Notes: generated by a model from the letters alone, not told the origin. A stretch of DNA of 64,000 nt from Archaeoglobus sp. JdFR-27 (GCA_002011235.1 MTMO01000003.1:62001-126000), one strand, 5' to 3'. Numbered from the stretch's first letter, positions 34,098 through 42,681 are shown. Made by a program: numbers and translations.

Positions 34098-34940
34098 TCA
34101 ATCAAAATTTTCCAGTGCAGTAGCAATTTCATCTGCCACCGTAATCTTACTGATGATTCTTTCTATGGTGTCAGTCGCTAAAACATCATCTATACCTGAA
34201 TTGTAAAGCTTTGAAAGAGCATAGTTAGCTAGAACGGCATGAACGCAAACAGCTTCAACCCTTTTTGCTCCTAGTTGCTTAAGAATATTCGTTGCTTCAA
34301 TTATCGTCCCCCCCGTGCTTATTATGTCGTCCACGATTACCACATGTTTTCCTTCCACATCAATTTCTTTGGGGCTTATTTCAACATGGTCTGCGTCGAT
34401 TCTCTTTTTCTCCAAGTAATCGAACTCGCAATTCGCGTGCTTTGCAGCCACTTTAACTCTCTCTACTGATCCGAAATCGGGGGAGATCATCACAATATCC
34501 TTGTCTTTGTACATCCTCCCGATCAGGGGCATCGCATCGATCTCGTAGATGTTCTTGAAATAACTTTTTGCCATCTCGCTATGCAAGTTTACAGTGATGA
34601 TTTTGTCGGTGTAGCCCTCTATCAGCCTGGCAATTGCCCTGATGCTTACCCCCTCTCCCTCCTTGAATTTTCTATCCTGCCTTGCATAACCAAAGTAAGG
34701 AACCACCACGATTTTTTCTGCATCTTCCAAAGCATCCAATAAGAGAAGGAGGAAGACCAAGTCATCATTCGAGCAAACGCTTTGGATTACTGCAACTCCA
34801 TCCTTGATGTCATCCAAAACCCTTACATAAAGCTCACCATCAGGGAATTTTTTGATTTCAACCCCGATAAGCTTGTTTCCAGCTTTGGTCGAGATTTTCT
34901 TACCTAAAGTTGGTGAGGAGAGACCAGAAATGATGTTCAT
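34098..34940 (-). CDS. prs: Ribose-phosphate pyrophosphokinase
   Basis: A 280-residue PRPP synthetase. KKFPDGELYVRV, the catalytic flexible-loop region GYARQDRKFKEGE, and VNLHSEMAKSYF are conserved. VIVDDIISTGGTI is the PRPP-binding loop. It makes PRPP from ribose-5-phosphate and ATP, feeding histidine and nucleotide synthesis; hisA-hisB lie convergent next to it. ATG 34940 (MNIISGLSSPTLG) is preferred, because an upstream extension would add 35 hydrophobic residues that the family lacks. Confidence 0.93.
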   Translation of the reverse strand: MNIISGLSSPTLGKKISTKAGNKLIGVEIKKFPDGELYVRVLDDIKDGVAVIQSVCSNDDLVFLLLLLDALEDAEKIVVVPYFGYARQDRKFKEGEGVSIRAIARLIEGYTDKIITVNLHSEMAKSYFKNIYEIDAMPLIGRMYKDKDIVMISPDFGSVERVKVAAKHANCEFDYLEKKRIDADHVEISPKEIDVEGKHVVIVDDIISTGGTIIEATNILKQLGAKRVEAVCVHAVLANYALSKLYNSGIDDVLATDTIERIISKITVADEIATALENFD

Positions 34941-35159
34941 GATACAAACTCTTGTCAGAAATATTAAAATTTTGTCAATTTTGATTTTGATTGCAATGGC
35001 TGAATTTATAGCCAAACTCGATGAAAAGGTACCTCTTAGTTCCAATCAAGCTGTAAGCCGGGAAATAAGTGTTACCAGCTACTAAAGAAACTGTAGAAAT
35101 CAGGATTAAGTAAGACCTTAAAAAAACTAAAAAAACCATAATGAAAATACAAGGGTGAG

Positions 35160-35660
35160 ATGGTTGAGCTAGCCTACATCGAAGTCCTTCGCAAAATTTA
35201 TACCCGGCTAAAAGACAGTGATGTGAACTGGGCAGTCACAGGCAGTCTTGGTTTCGCATTGCAGGGTGTGCCCGTTACAGTTCATGACATTGATATTCAA
35301 ACTGACAAGTCTGGAGCTTACAAGATTGAGGACCTCCTTTCAGAATTCGTAATAAGTAAGGTTACCTTTTCATCCGCAGAAAAAATCCGCTCTCACTTTG
35401 GCAAACTGATGATTGATGAAATCAAAGTAGAGATTATGGGGGATATTCAAAAACGGTGTGAGGATGGAAGCTGGGAAGAACCTGTGGACCTGAGCAAGTA
35501 CAAAAGAGTTGTTGAAATACAAGGAATGAAAATACCCGTTCTGTCTTTGGAATATGAATATCAAGCATATCTGAGGTTGGGTAGAGTGGATAAAGCAGAG
35601 ATGTTGAGGGAATATTTGCAAAGCTCACATAAAACTGAGACCGTTGATAACACTAGTTAA
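35160..35660 (+). CDS. Nucleotidyltransferase-superfamily protein
   Basis: A 166-residue protein with the nucleotidyltransferase-fold signature GSLGFALQGVPVTVHDIDIQ near residues 27-46. The DID pair gives two metal-binding acids, and a third may be EIKVEIMGD. Such short proteins resemble aminoglycoside-adenylyltransferase/AbiEii-like proteins, but no antitoxin partner gene is seen next to it. Target unknown. ATG is preceded by GGGTGAG. It is flanked by prs and a convergent HisA-like gene. Confidence 0.7.
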   Translation: MVELAYIEVLRKIYTRLKDSDVNWAVTGSLGFALQGVPVTVHDIDIQTDKSGAYKIEDLLSEFVISKVTFSSAEKIRSHFGKLMIDEIKVEIMGDIQKRCEDGSWEEPVDLSKYKRVVEIQGMKIPVLSLEYEYQAYLRLGRVDKAEMLREYLQSSHKTETVDNTS

Positions 35661-35709
35661 CAGGCAATACCAACCTTTCGCTCAATTCCCTCTATAGAAT
35701 TTCAAAAAA

Positions 35710-36402
35710 TTAAAGATATCCTCTCTGGATTGTTCCCAGAGGTATTTTCCCCAAGTGAACAGCGGTAGAGACAAGCAACGCATAACATCCAATCTCTTTC
35801 GCCTTTTCAACATCCTCCAAGCTTCTAACGCCACCTCCTCCAAAAACGGGGTTGGTTGAAACTTCGATAGCTTTTTCCAGCAATCTCCAGTCGAGGGAGG
35901 AGGAGGTTCCCACTTTTTTAAGGGTTAGAATAATCGTGCCCTTTAATCTAAACGAATTAAGAAAATCAACCATATCTAACCAGCTTTTAAACGATGATGA
36001 GGCATCCAGAATTGAATCAAGGATATCTATACTTACCACCACATTTTGAGGATTCTCGATTCGTTCAAGCTGCCTGATGTCAAATGTCTCCGTTCCCAAA
36101 ACTGGACTGAATTTTAGTTTTTTTATTTCAGAAGGATCTTTAAAGCCGCAATCCGCTATGAGATCATCAACAAAGGTTGTAAGTTTCCCAATCGTATCAA
36201 TATTATCTCCTTTTCCCATTATTCTATCCAGATCTGCAACATACAGGTTTTTCGGCTTTATGAATTCAATCACTTCGATCGGGTTAGAAGATGGCAGGCT
36301 TAACTCCGACTCGAGGTTCACGGGTTTGTATTCTTGTCTTTTCCCGCTCATCCCCCTGACAACTAAACCGTTAAGCAAATCTGTAACGAAATAGAGCTTC
36401 AT
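35710..36402 (-). CDS. HisA/HisF-related TIM-barrel protein (not HisA itself)
   Basis: A 230-residue barrel. It opens with KLYFVTDLLNGLVVRG, keeps YVADLDRI and both glycine-rich phosphate loops (VFGGGGVRSLEDVEK near the end), but lacks the second catalytic Asp region of real HisA. A genuine hisA exists at 32694, so this is a paralogue. It is divergent from mfnB with 76 bp between starts. HisA-like proteins occur near methanofuran genes in other C1 organisms, so a role there is possible (inference). Confidence 0.75.
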   Translation of the reverse strand: MKLYFVTDLLNGLVVRGMSGKRQEYKPVNLESELSLPSSNPIEVIEFIKPKNLYVADLDRIMGKGDNIDTIGKLTTFVDDLIADCGFKDPSEIKKLKFSPVLGTETFDIRQLERIENPQNVVVSIDILDSILDASSSFKSWLDMVDFLNSFRLKGTIILTLKKVGTSSSLDWRLLEKAIEVSTNPVFGGGGVRSLEDVEKAKEIGCYALLVSTAVHLGKIPLGTIQRGYL

Positions 36403-36446
36403 AAAATACCCTGATTTTCACGTTATAAAAGCCTTAAAATCAACAC

Positions 36447-36455
36447 CTATAAATA
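36447..36455 (+). promoter_or_regulatory. TATA box of mfnB
   Basis: CTATAAATA lies about 24 bp before the ATG at 36479, pointing to a leaderless mRNA. It sits in the 76-bp divergent spacer shared with the HisA-like gene. Confidence 0.5.
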
Positions 36456-36478
36456 CACCATTTTTTCAGCAATCTGTG

Positions 36479-37189
36479 ATGATCAGAGTCCTTGTAAGTC
36501 CCATGAGTTATGAAGAGGCGATTGAATGCCTTAGCGGTGGAGCAGATATAATCGACGTTAAAAATCCAAAAGAGGGGTCTCTTGGTGCAAATTTCCCGTG
36601 GATAATCAGCAATATTGGAAAGCTCGTCAAAGAGAACGGAAAGGAGCTTAGTGCTACTACAGGAGATCTCGACTTTAAACCCGGCACAGCGAGTCTCGCA
36701 GCCCTTGGAGCAGCAGTGGCGGGAGCTGACTACATAAAGGTTGGATTGTACGGGATTAAAGACGCTGATCAGGCTTATGAAATACTCCGAGGAGTGGCCA
36801 AATCCGTAAAGGATTATGATGAGAACAAAAAGGTTGTTGGAGCTGCTTACGCAGACTATACGAGGATAAATGCAATATCCCCATTTGATTTGCCCGATGC
36901 AGCCCAGAAGGCAGAAGTTGATGGAATAATGATAGACACAGCTATTAAGGATGGTCTAACACTTTTTGATCATCTGAATCTCGAGCAATTGGAGAGATTT
37001 GTTGAAATTGCAAGGGAAAACGGCATGTTTTGTGCGCTTGCAGGCTCGATAAACTGGAGTCACCTTGAGGTTTTGAAGAAAATATCTCCTGACATAATAG
37101 GTGTGAGGACGATAGTTTGCGAGAGCGGAAGACAGTCGAAGATCAAGCGAGAGCTCGTTGAAAGGCTTATGAGAGAGATGAGATTTTAA
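36479..37189 (+). CDS. mfnB: (5-Formylfuran-3-yl)methyl phosphate synthase (methanofuran biosynthesis, DUF556)
   Basis: A 236-residue TIM-barrel aldolase-like enzyme. DIIDVKNPKEGSLGANFPW contains the Schiff-base Lys region and DYIKVGLYG another conserved Lys. AYADYTRINAISP and DTAIKDGLTLFDHL are family motifs. MfnB joins two glyceraldehyde-3-phosphate molecules to make the furan ring of methanofuran. GTG 36476 directly before the ATG is an alternative start. Its presence agrees with an H4MPT/methanofuran C1 pathway. Confidence 0.9.
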   Translation: MIRVLVSPMSYEEAIECLSGGADIIDVKNPKEGSLGANFPWIISNIGKLVKENGKELSATTGDLDFKPGTASLAALGAAVAGADYIKVGLYGIKDADQAYEILRGVAKSVKDYDENKKVVGAAYADYTRINAISPFDLPDAAQKAEVDGIMIDTAIKDGLTLFDHLNLEQLERFVEIARENGMFCALAGSINWSHLEVLKKISPDIIGVRTIVCESGRQSKIKRELVERLMREMRF

Positions 37190-37198
37190 TTTAATCTA

Positions 37199-38383
37199 TT
37201 AGGTGGTAAGTCTAACCGAGCAAAGATTTTTCAGCAAATCAACTCCCTCTCGAGTTCCTTTAGCTATTATCAGATCTCCCTTTGAGAGCTTTGTTGTTGC
37301 TCCGGGTTTGGTTATCCATCTGTTGTCCCTTTTTATAGCAACAACATGCATTCCAGTGTTCGTTTCAACCCTTGCCTCTCCTAACGTTACTCCATCGAGA
37401 TCACAGCTCTTGCCAACCTCAATCATAACAATTACTTCGTCTGTTTCTTTCATAGCTTCCATGAAAATCGGATGGATCTCCATTTTTTCGACAACTATCT
37501 CAGCTATGTCTCTTGCTGCATCAGCAATATTTTCGGAGGCCGTTGATAGTTCGAGCAAAGCTACTAGACCTTTTAGTGTTTCGTCACTGACCTTTTTGGA
37601 GCTCTTGAGAACCCAGTGCTTAAGGTCGTATTTCAGATTGTCGAGCTTCTCTTCCAGATATATTACCTCATGGGCAACATCTTCATTCTGATAGAGAAGA
37701 GATGAATAGCTCAAATCAACAGCAAGTTCAGAGAGGTCTTTCATCTCTATAACTGTGTCAACTGCATTGTCCAAATCTTCAAGCTCTAACTCAAATTTCT
37801 CCTCATGAAATGTGATCTTCTCTCCAGAAACGATCTCATAAAAGGTGGGCAATCCAGTTATGTCCCCTCTCGCAAAAAGAATATCACCCTTAAGGATCTT
37901 TGAATCTCTATTAGGATTAAAAATCCAGTCAAAACCTCTTTTAATCGCAATAACCCTCATTCCAGTTCTTGTGTGAAGTCTTGTCTCACCAAGAGTCTTA
38001 TCAGCGATTTCGCTATCCTCTGAGACTCTCACTTTAGCAGCCGTTTCCTCAGAATGTCTTAAAATCAACCTCACAACATCTTTTGGGAGCTTAAATCCCC
38101 TCAAAACTAGAGAGGCAATATCTCCGGCGGATGATCCCAATTTCTGAGCTGCAGTTGCTATCTGCAGAATTGTCGATACCGATTCTGCCTCATCAACTCT
38201 CCTTGCAGAAAGAATCGAGACTATCCTCATTTGTTTAAGCATTTCTGAAAGAATGTTTTCAAGATCGAGAACTTCTTCAGCTATATCTTCGTTATCAAAC
38301 AGAATAGCTGAATAAGCGAGATCGACAACTATCTCAGATGTATCTTTGATTTCAATCAAAAGGTCTTTTACGGTACGCCGCAT
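37199..38383 (-). CDS. Tandem PhoU-TrkA_C domain protein
   Basis: A 394-residue protein made of two copies of one module. Copy 1 (about 1-190) is a PhoU-like helical bundle (SEIVVDLAYSAILFDNEDIAEEV) plus TrkA_C (GETRLHTRTGMRVIAIKRG...KGDILFARG). Copy 2 (about 205-394) repeats it (SELAVDLSYSSLLYQNEDVAHEV, then GEARVETNTGMHVVAIKRD...KGDLIIAKG). TrkA_C domains bind ligands such as cyclic di-AMP or ATP in potassium transport regulators. Partner channel or transporter is not in view. It is monocistronic and convergent with mfnB, 9 bp from its stop. Confidence 0.85.
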   Translation of the reverse strand: MRRTVKDLLIEIKDTSEIVVDLAYSAILFDNEDIAEEVLDLENILSEMLKQMRIVSILSARRVDEAESVSTILQIATAAQKLGSSAGDIASLVLRGFKLPKDVVRLILRHSEETAAKVRVSEDSEIADKTLGETRLHTRTGMRVIAIKRGFDWIFNPNRDSKILKGDILFARGDITGLPTFYEIVSGEKITFHEEKFELELEDLDNAVDTVIEMKDLSELAVDLSYSSLLYQNEDVAHEVIYLEEKLDNLKYDLKHWVLKSSKKVSDETLKGLVALLELSTASENIADAARDIAEIVVEKMEIHPIFMEAMKETDEVIVMIEVGKSCDLDGVTLGEARVETNTGMHVVAIKRDNRWITKPGATTKLSKGDLIIAKGTREGVDLLKNLCSVRLTT

Positions 38384-38544
38384 TTTGACTCAAATTTTTA
38401 TACGACACCGTAATTTATAAGATTTTCCATAAAATGAGTATTTGCTCGATTCAACAGATTTCAATCAATCCTCCGTTTCCATTACTCATCTTAGATCAGT
38501 TATATAGCTACACAACCATTAAAAATCATCCAGTATTTCATTGG

Positions 38545-38584
38545 GTTAATGGAGGTTAATGGAGGTAATCGTCAAATGGAGGTA
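38545..38584 (+). repeat. Triplicated ATGGAGGTAAT segment at the endA start
   Basis: TTAATGGAGG occurs twice back to back and AATGGAGGTAATC recurs at the chosen start. Three ATG codons (38549, 38559, 38576) each carry GGAGGT right after them, so the first two copies place a ribosome-binding site upstream of the third. Confidence 0.7.
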
Positions 38585-39514
38585 ATCTTCGAAAGAGGTA
38601 GATATCTTGCTGAACCACATCAAATGCTAAGAAGGAGAAAGTTTGGGGTGGTTGTAGGGGAGAAGTTAGAACTTCATCCTGTTGAGGTTGGCTACCTTCT
38701 CATAAAAGATTTAGTAAAAATTAAAAAAAATGGAAGTTATCTCAGTTTTGAGGATTTTTTGAGTGAGGTTTCGAAAGATGAGGATTTTCTACCCTTCTTT
38801 TTTGTCTATGTGGACTTAAGAGATAGAGGGAAGAGGGTTAAGCCGGAAGGTAGATTTCTTTATGGAGACAGAATTTATCTTCCGATATCGGAGAGGAAAG
38901 AAATCTCGATCCCAGAACTATACCAGATTTACGAGGAGAAAGGAGAGTACATTTTGGCAGTTGTTGATGAGGAGAGTGAGATAACCTATTATAAAGTATT
39001 TGAGCCAGAACTCAAAGGAGGGGCTGAGACGGTCAAAATGAGAATCAAAGGCATTTTTGCCGGTGACAGGGTTGTTACCGAGAGCAGAGAATTGTTTGAG
39101 AGATTTTTTTACGGGAGCGAGAAGGATGGTTTTGTTGCCCTTTCAATTCTGGAGGCTCTTTATCTTTATGAGAAGGGCATTTTGGAGATCGAAGAGGACT
39201 TAAGAAAAGTAGCGGAGAAAATAGAGAGGGATTTTAGAGAGAGGTATGAATTGTACACCGATCTAAAGGACAGGGGGATGGTCGTTAAAACAGGATTTAA
39301 ATTCGGTTCTGATTTCAGGGTTTACGATGAGATTACCGATGTAAGCCAGCTACCACACAGCAAGTATCTAGTTTCAAATACCAAGGGTAAACTCGAATTG
39401 CCTGAGATTTCAAGAGCTGTAAGGCTTGCAAACAGCGTAAGAAAGAAGATGATCTTTTCTTTTAAGTCAGAGAGAAATATAAAGTACTTGGTTTTGGATA
39501 GGGTTAAAGTTTAA
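38576..39514 (+). CDS. endA: tRNA-splicing endonuclease (homodimeric alpha2 form)
   Basis: A 312-residue protein of the long alpha2 type, as known from Archaeoglobus: an N-terminal pseudo-copy (residues 1-150) fused to a catalytic copy. The catalytic half has GFKFGSDFRVYDE (Tyr), LPHSKYLV (His) and the Lys in RNIKYLVLDRVK or RKKMIFSFK. It cuts bulge-helix-bulge introns such as that in tRNA-Trp at 62294. ATG 38576 is chosen because GGAGGT stands 10 bp upstream; the earlier in-frame ATG at 38549 adds nine residues from a short repeat. Confidence 0.92.
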   Translation: MEVIFERGRYLAEPHQMLRRRKFGVVVGEKLELHPVEVGYLLIKDLVKIKKNGSYLSFEDFLSEVSKDEDFLPFFFVYVDLRDRGKRVKPEGRFLYGDRIYLPISERKEISIPELYQIYEEKGEYILAVVDEESEITYYKVFEPELKGGAETVKMRIKGIFAGDRVVTESRELFERFFYGSEKDGFVALSILEALYLYEKGILEIEEDLRKVAEKIERDFRERYELYTDLKDRGMVVKTGFKFGSDFRVYDEITDVSQLPHSKYLVSNTKGKLELPEISRAVRLANSVRKKMIFSFKSERNIKYLVLDRVKV

Positions 39515-39730
39515 AGTTTTAGGCGAAATCCCAACTAGCCAACTAGAATTCTATTATGCTATCAATTAGCGTCTGTCGACTCAGAGGAGTGATGTAGGCA
39601 ATCCATAGGAATTTTGTGTTTTCTCTTTTTTGTCCATCTTTATCTTTGCCAACCTTATCATTATGCACTCTTTTTGAATATGAGCAATCTAAGCGCTACC
39701 AAATGTTTATGCGACGTCCTGACCAAAATT
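39515..39730. other. Noncoding stretch with a remnant of the neighbouring gene
   Basis: Apart from the repeat at 39670-39708 I see no gene. The segment lies between the convergent endA and the NTF2-like gene. Confidence 0.5.
39670..39708 (-). repeat. Decayed copy of the 3' end of the gene at 40116-40472
   Basis: Read on the minus strand this region gives CATTTGGTAGCGCTTAGATTGCT, then ATATTCAAAAAG, while the intact gene reads CACTTTGGTAGCCCTTGGATTGCT then GTATTCAAGAAA. The copies agree at roughly four bases in five over about 40 bp with one or two single-base gaps. The remnant is no longer open. The two copies flank the NTF2-like gene as imperfect direct repeats. Confidence 0.6.
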
Positions 39731-40123
39731 CTATTTCGGCACGTAGGAAAAGTGTCCATGAATAATCCTCCATTCATTTTCCTTTTTGAGAAAAATCAAA
39801 GTGACTCTGCTGGTCTTAACTTCCCCATCTTCACTCTGGTCACGCAACGAGACAGTATAGGCAACTTCTGGCGAGAGTATATGTACCTTTGTATCATAGA
39901 ACTTCATTTTCCATCCGGGCTTTTGATACTTTCTAATCCAATCCATTATCGCGAGAAACCTTTCACGACCAAAGGGCTCTGGAATGTGATTCTCCACTTC
40001 GATAAAACGAGAGTCATCAATCCAGAACAGGCTTTGCATTAAGTCAGCATCTGCAGATTCAAAAGCTTTGACATAAGTTTCAATAATTTCCAGAATTTTG
40101 CGTTTTTCTTCTCTCTCATTCAT
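39731..40123 (-). CDS. NTF2/SnoaL-like protein
   Basis: A 130-residue protein with the alpha+beta barrel pattern of NTF2-like (SnoaL/DUF4440) proteins: N-terminal helix KRKILEIIETYVKAFESADADLMQSLFW, central GRERFLAIMDWIRK, and strands KFYDTKVHILSPEVAYTVS, then TSRVTLIFLKKENEWRIIHGHFSYV. Such proteins are small cavity-bearing enzymes or binding domains. Function is not known. Its start overlaps the 3' end of the upstream gene by 8 bp, and direct repeats flank it. Confidence 0.75.
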   Translation of the reverse strand: MNEREEKRKILEIIETYVKAFESADADLMQSLFWIDDSRFIEVENHIPEPFGRERFLAIMDWIRKYQKPGWKMKFYDTKVHILSPEVAYTVSLRDQSEDGEVKTSRVTLIFLKKENEWRIIHGHFSYVPK

Positions 40124-40472
40124 TTTCTACTTCCTCCTTTTTCTTGAATACAGCAATCCAAGGGCTACCAAAGTGCTTTCGTTCTTCCTTAGTGACTTTC
40201 CTGTAATCTTTAAACTTACCCTCACTGTATCGTGTGAAAGGGAGCAGAAGGGAATAGGGCTTTCTAGAGTACAAATCAAGCCGATTGGAAAGATAAGTAG
40301 TTACAGTATATCTCCGCTTCTCACCGAATTGTCCAAATCGCTTGACTAATCGTTTCCAATCCTGCGGATATAACTCTTTGAAGACATCTATAAAATCAAG
40401 GACGGTGAATGAACTTTGCGATATCCTTTTGATTGTTTCCTCGATTTTTTTCTCTTCTAGAAGCGTCTTCAT
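40116..40472 (-). CDS. Conserved-looking protein of unknown function
   Basis: A 118-residue basic protein. It contains FTVLDFIDVFKELYPQDW, then FGQFGEKRRYTVTTYLSNRL and a C-terminal KHFGSPWIAVFKKK. The regular spacing of aromatic and basic residues suggests a nucleic-acid-binding or small regulatory protein, but I cannot name a family. ATG 40472 has AAGGTGAG 10 bases upstream; an in-frame ATG at 40508 would add 12 residues. A decayed copy of its 3' end lies beyond the NTF2-like gene. Confidence 0.65.
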   Translation of the reverse strand: MKTLLEEKKIEETIKRISQSSFTVLDFIDVFKELYPQDWKRLVKRFGQFGEKRRYTVTTYLSNRLDLYSRKPYSLLLPFTRYSEGKFKDYRKVTKEERKHFGSPWIAVFKKKEEVENE

Positions 40473-40615
40473 TGCTATCTCACCTTGTTTCCATTCTCGG
40501 GATGCCACTTATATCTCTTGACACTTTTAATTCTCGCAATGTAATCAAGATTGTATTGGAATTTAACTATGATGCTATTGCCGTTTCTTTCAATCTTTAT
40601 CAATTTGTCAATTCA

Positions 40616-41172
40616 TCAATCATGTATCCCACCTTCATATCCGCAAACACCGCATCTTGGAGAGTTAACGACTGGCAAAAGAATCTCTTCTCCGCACTCG
40701 TGCTCTTTTGCACATTCATCGCAGAAATAGCAATCCTCATCCATTTTCTCCATAAGACATACCGGGCAGACCCAGCTAGCTTTTTCACTACAATCGCATC
40801 TTACATGTGGTGGATCATTCCTTGCAAGGATTCTTACCTTCTCTTTCAGCGTCCCCATCCTCTCTCCTACAACCTCAAGCCTCAGCTCTGTAGAAGTACC
40901 GAAGTCGTAAATGTGGTAGAACTCCATTCCCACGCTCAGAACTCTACCCAGTTTGAAGTGCATACCTCTTTCGTTTTCAGGCTCTGAATAATACTCAACC
41001 CCATCGATCTCGAATGCACTCAGATGCCCGCTGGGCTGATGCAAACCATAAACCATGATGTAGTAAAGCTTTGTACTACCAGCACTTTCTTTCTGCAAGT
41101 GTGTTTTCGGGTGTTTTTTTGTCATTCCAGCCTTGCTGAATATTTTACCGCAAATATAGCATTTACCCCCAT
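40616..41172 (-). pseudogene. pRiA4b ORF-3-family protein with N-terminal C2H2 finger, frameshifted at the start
   Basis: The main frame encodes a pRiA4b ORF-3-like domain (GLHQPSGHLSAFEIDGVEYY, then MEFYHIYDFGTSTELRLEVV) and a C-terminal cysteine-rich region with CPVC, CYFCDEC and CGVCGYEG pairs. Upstream in the same frame lies KCYICGKIFSKAG then MTKKHPKTH, a C-X2-C-X12-H-X3-H zinc finger typical of the family N-terminus. No start codon precedes it in frame: a TGA is three codons before the Lys. With one extra G in the G5 run at 41166-41170 the ATG at 41172 would read MGGKCYICG. It is thus either a pseudogene or a single-base sequence error. Translation from the internal ATG (41125) would lose the finger. 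Confidence 0.7.
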
Positions 41173-41385
41173 ATCAACTCTCTACAGCTTGAAAAATAAA
41201 TCACTGTCAATTTTCATCATCTTCTTCTCTCTTATCTACAGGCCAAGCAATCAGTGCCTAATAAACACAACTCTCTCGGAGAAGTCTGAAACTTTTTTGG
41301 AATATTTTATTTTTCCATCTTAATAATCATAGTTCAACAGAACAGGGAACAAAAGATATTAAAACATCTCCACCAGCCAAAGAGC

Positions 41386-42681
41386 ATGCAGAAAAACGAG
41401 AACAATGATATGATCGTCACACCTTGGGAAGTCGAGGGTGTAATAGACTACGCGAAGCTCATAAAGGAGTTCGGGATGCAATCAATCTCTGACATTCTGC
41501 ATGACATTCCAGAGCCAAACTGGCTGATGAGAAGGGGAATCGTATTCGGCCATAGAGACTACCAGAGAATCGTTAATGCGATGAAAAACAAAACACCATG
41601 GGCCGTTATGTCGGGTTTCATGCCCTCTGGTTTGCCACATTTCGGCCATAAGATGACTATGGATGAGATAATATGGCATCAGCAGATGGGTGGAAAGGCG
41701 TTCGTTGGGATAGCAGATATGGAATCTTTCGTTGTGAGAGGTTTTTCGTGGGAAAAAGCCAAGGAAATTGGGATGGAATACGTGAAGACGATAATAGCTC
41801 TCGGATTGAAGGAGGATGCAATAATCTACTTCCAGTCAGCCAGCACAATTGTGAAGGATCTTGCCTTTGAGTTGGCAGCCGAAGTAAACTTCAGCGAGCT
41901 CAAAGCAATATACGGTTTTATGCCCGAAACAAATCTGGCAAAGATGTTTGTAACGTCAATTCAGGCGGCAGATATCTTACATCCCCAGCTAAAGGCATTT
42001 GGTGGTCCAAAACCTGTTGTTGTACCTGTAGGGGCAGATCAAGACCCTCATATCAGGCTTACCCGAGATCTAGCTTCTAGAGCAAGTATATTCTCCTTCG
42101 AACGGTTAAAAGAAGGAGTAAGAATACGAAGCAGGAAAGGAATAGAGTATCTTCAACGCCTCTCAGGAGAGCTTGACTTTGATAAAATAATTTATGAAGA
42201 GCACATCGATGTTTTTGGGGATCCTGAAGAGATCGAAGAGAATACTAGGAAAATAGAACTTGAACTGGGTGGTAAGGCTCTGATACCACCATCTTCAACC
42301 TACCATCGCTTTATCTCTGGTCTTACAGGGGGAAAGATGAGTTCTAGTAAGCCAGAAAGCTTCATCTCCCTGATGGATTCTCCCGAAGACGCATCGAGTA
42401 AGATCATAAAAGCCGTAACCGGAGGAAGAGTTACCGCTGAAGAGCAGAGGGAGCTAGGTGGAGAGCCGGAGAAATGTGCAGTATTTGAATTCTACAACTT
42501 CCATCTCGTAAAAGAGGATAAGGAACTAAGGGAGATCGAATCAGAGTGTAAGGAGGGAAGAATTCTTTGCGGACAATGTAAGAAGAGGGCCGCAGAGATG
42601 ATCTCAAATTTCCTCAAAGAACATCAGGAAAAGATGAAAGAGGCTGAAAGCAAACTAGATTTATACAATATAGTAGTTTAA
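41386..42681 (+). CDS. trpS: Tryptophanyl-tRNA synthetase
   Basis: A 431-residue class Ic synthetase of archaeal/eukaryal type. SGFMPSGLPHFGHKM contains the HIGH-like motif, GGPKPVVVPVGADQDPHIRLTRD the tryptophan/ATP pocket and GGKMSSSKPES the KMSKS loop. A C-terminal helical anticodon-binding part follows with a CGQCKK pair. It charges tRNA-Trp, whose gene (with intron) lies at 62294. The stop overlaps the convergent methyltransferase gene by 4 bp. Confidence 0.95.
   Translation: MQKNENNDMIVTPWEVEGVIDYAKLIKEFGMQSISDILHDIPEPNWLMRRGIVFGHRDYQRIVNAMKNKTPWAVMSGFMPSGLPHFGHKMTMDEIIWHQQMGGKAFVGIADMESFVVRGFSWEKAKEIGMEYVKTIIALGLKEDAIIYFQSASTIVKDLAFELAAEVNFSELKAIYGFMPETNLAKMFVTSIQAADILHPQLKAFGGPKPVVVPVGADQDPHIRLTRDLASRASIFSFERLKEGVRIRSRKGIEYLQRLSGELDFDKIIYEEHIDVFGDPEEIEENTRKIELELGGKALIPPSSTYHRFISGLTGGKMSSSKPESFISLMDSPEDASSKIIKAVTGGRVTAEEQRELGGEPEKCAVFEFYNFHLVKEDKELREIESECKEGRILCGQCKKRAAEMISNFLKEHQEKMKEAESKLDLYNIVV

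Noticed and set aside
34941-35045. N-terminal extension of prs with a hydrophobic segment (possible membrane anchor)
   Set aside because: The family starts at the ATG at 34940; the extra 35 residues are AT-rich upstream DNA and would be unique.
35160-35660. Nucleotidyltransferase as toxin of a toxin-antitoxin pair (MNT/HEPN or AbiE)
   Set aside because: No HEPN or antitoxin-like gene lies on either side; the neighbours are prs and a HisA-like gene.
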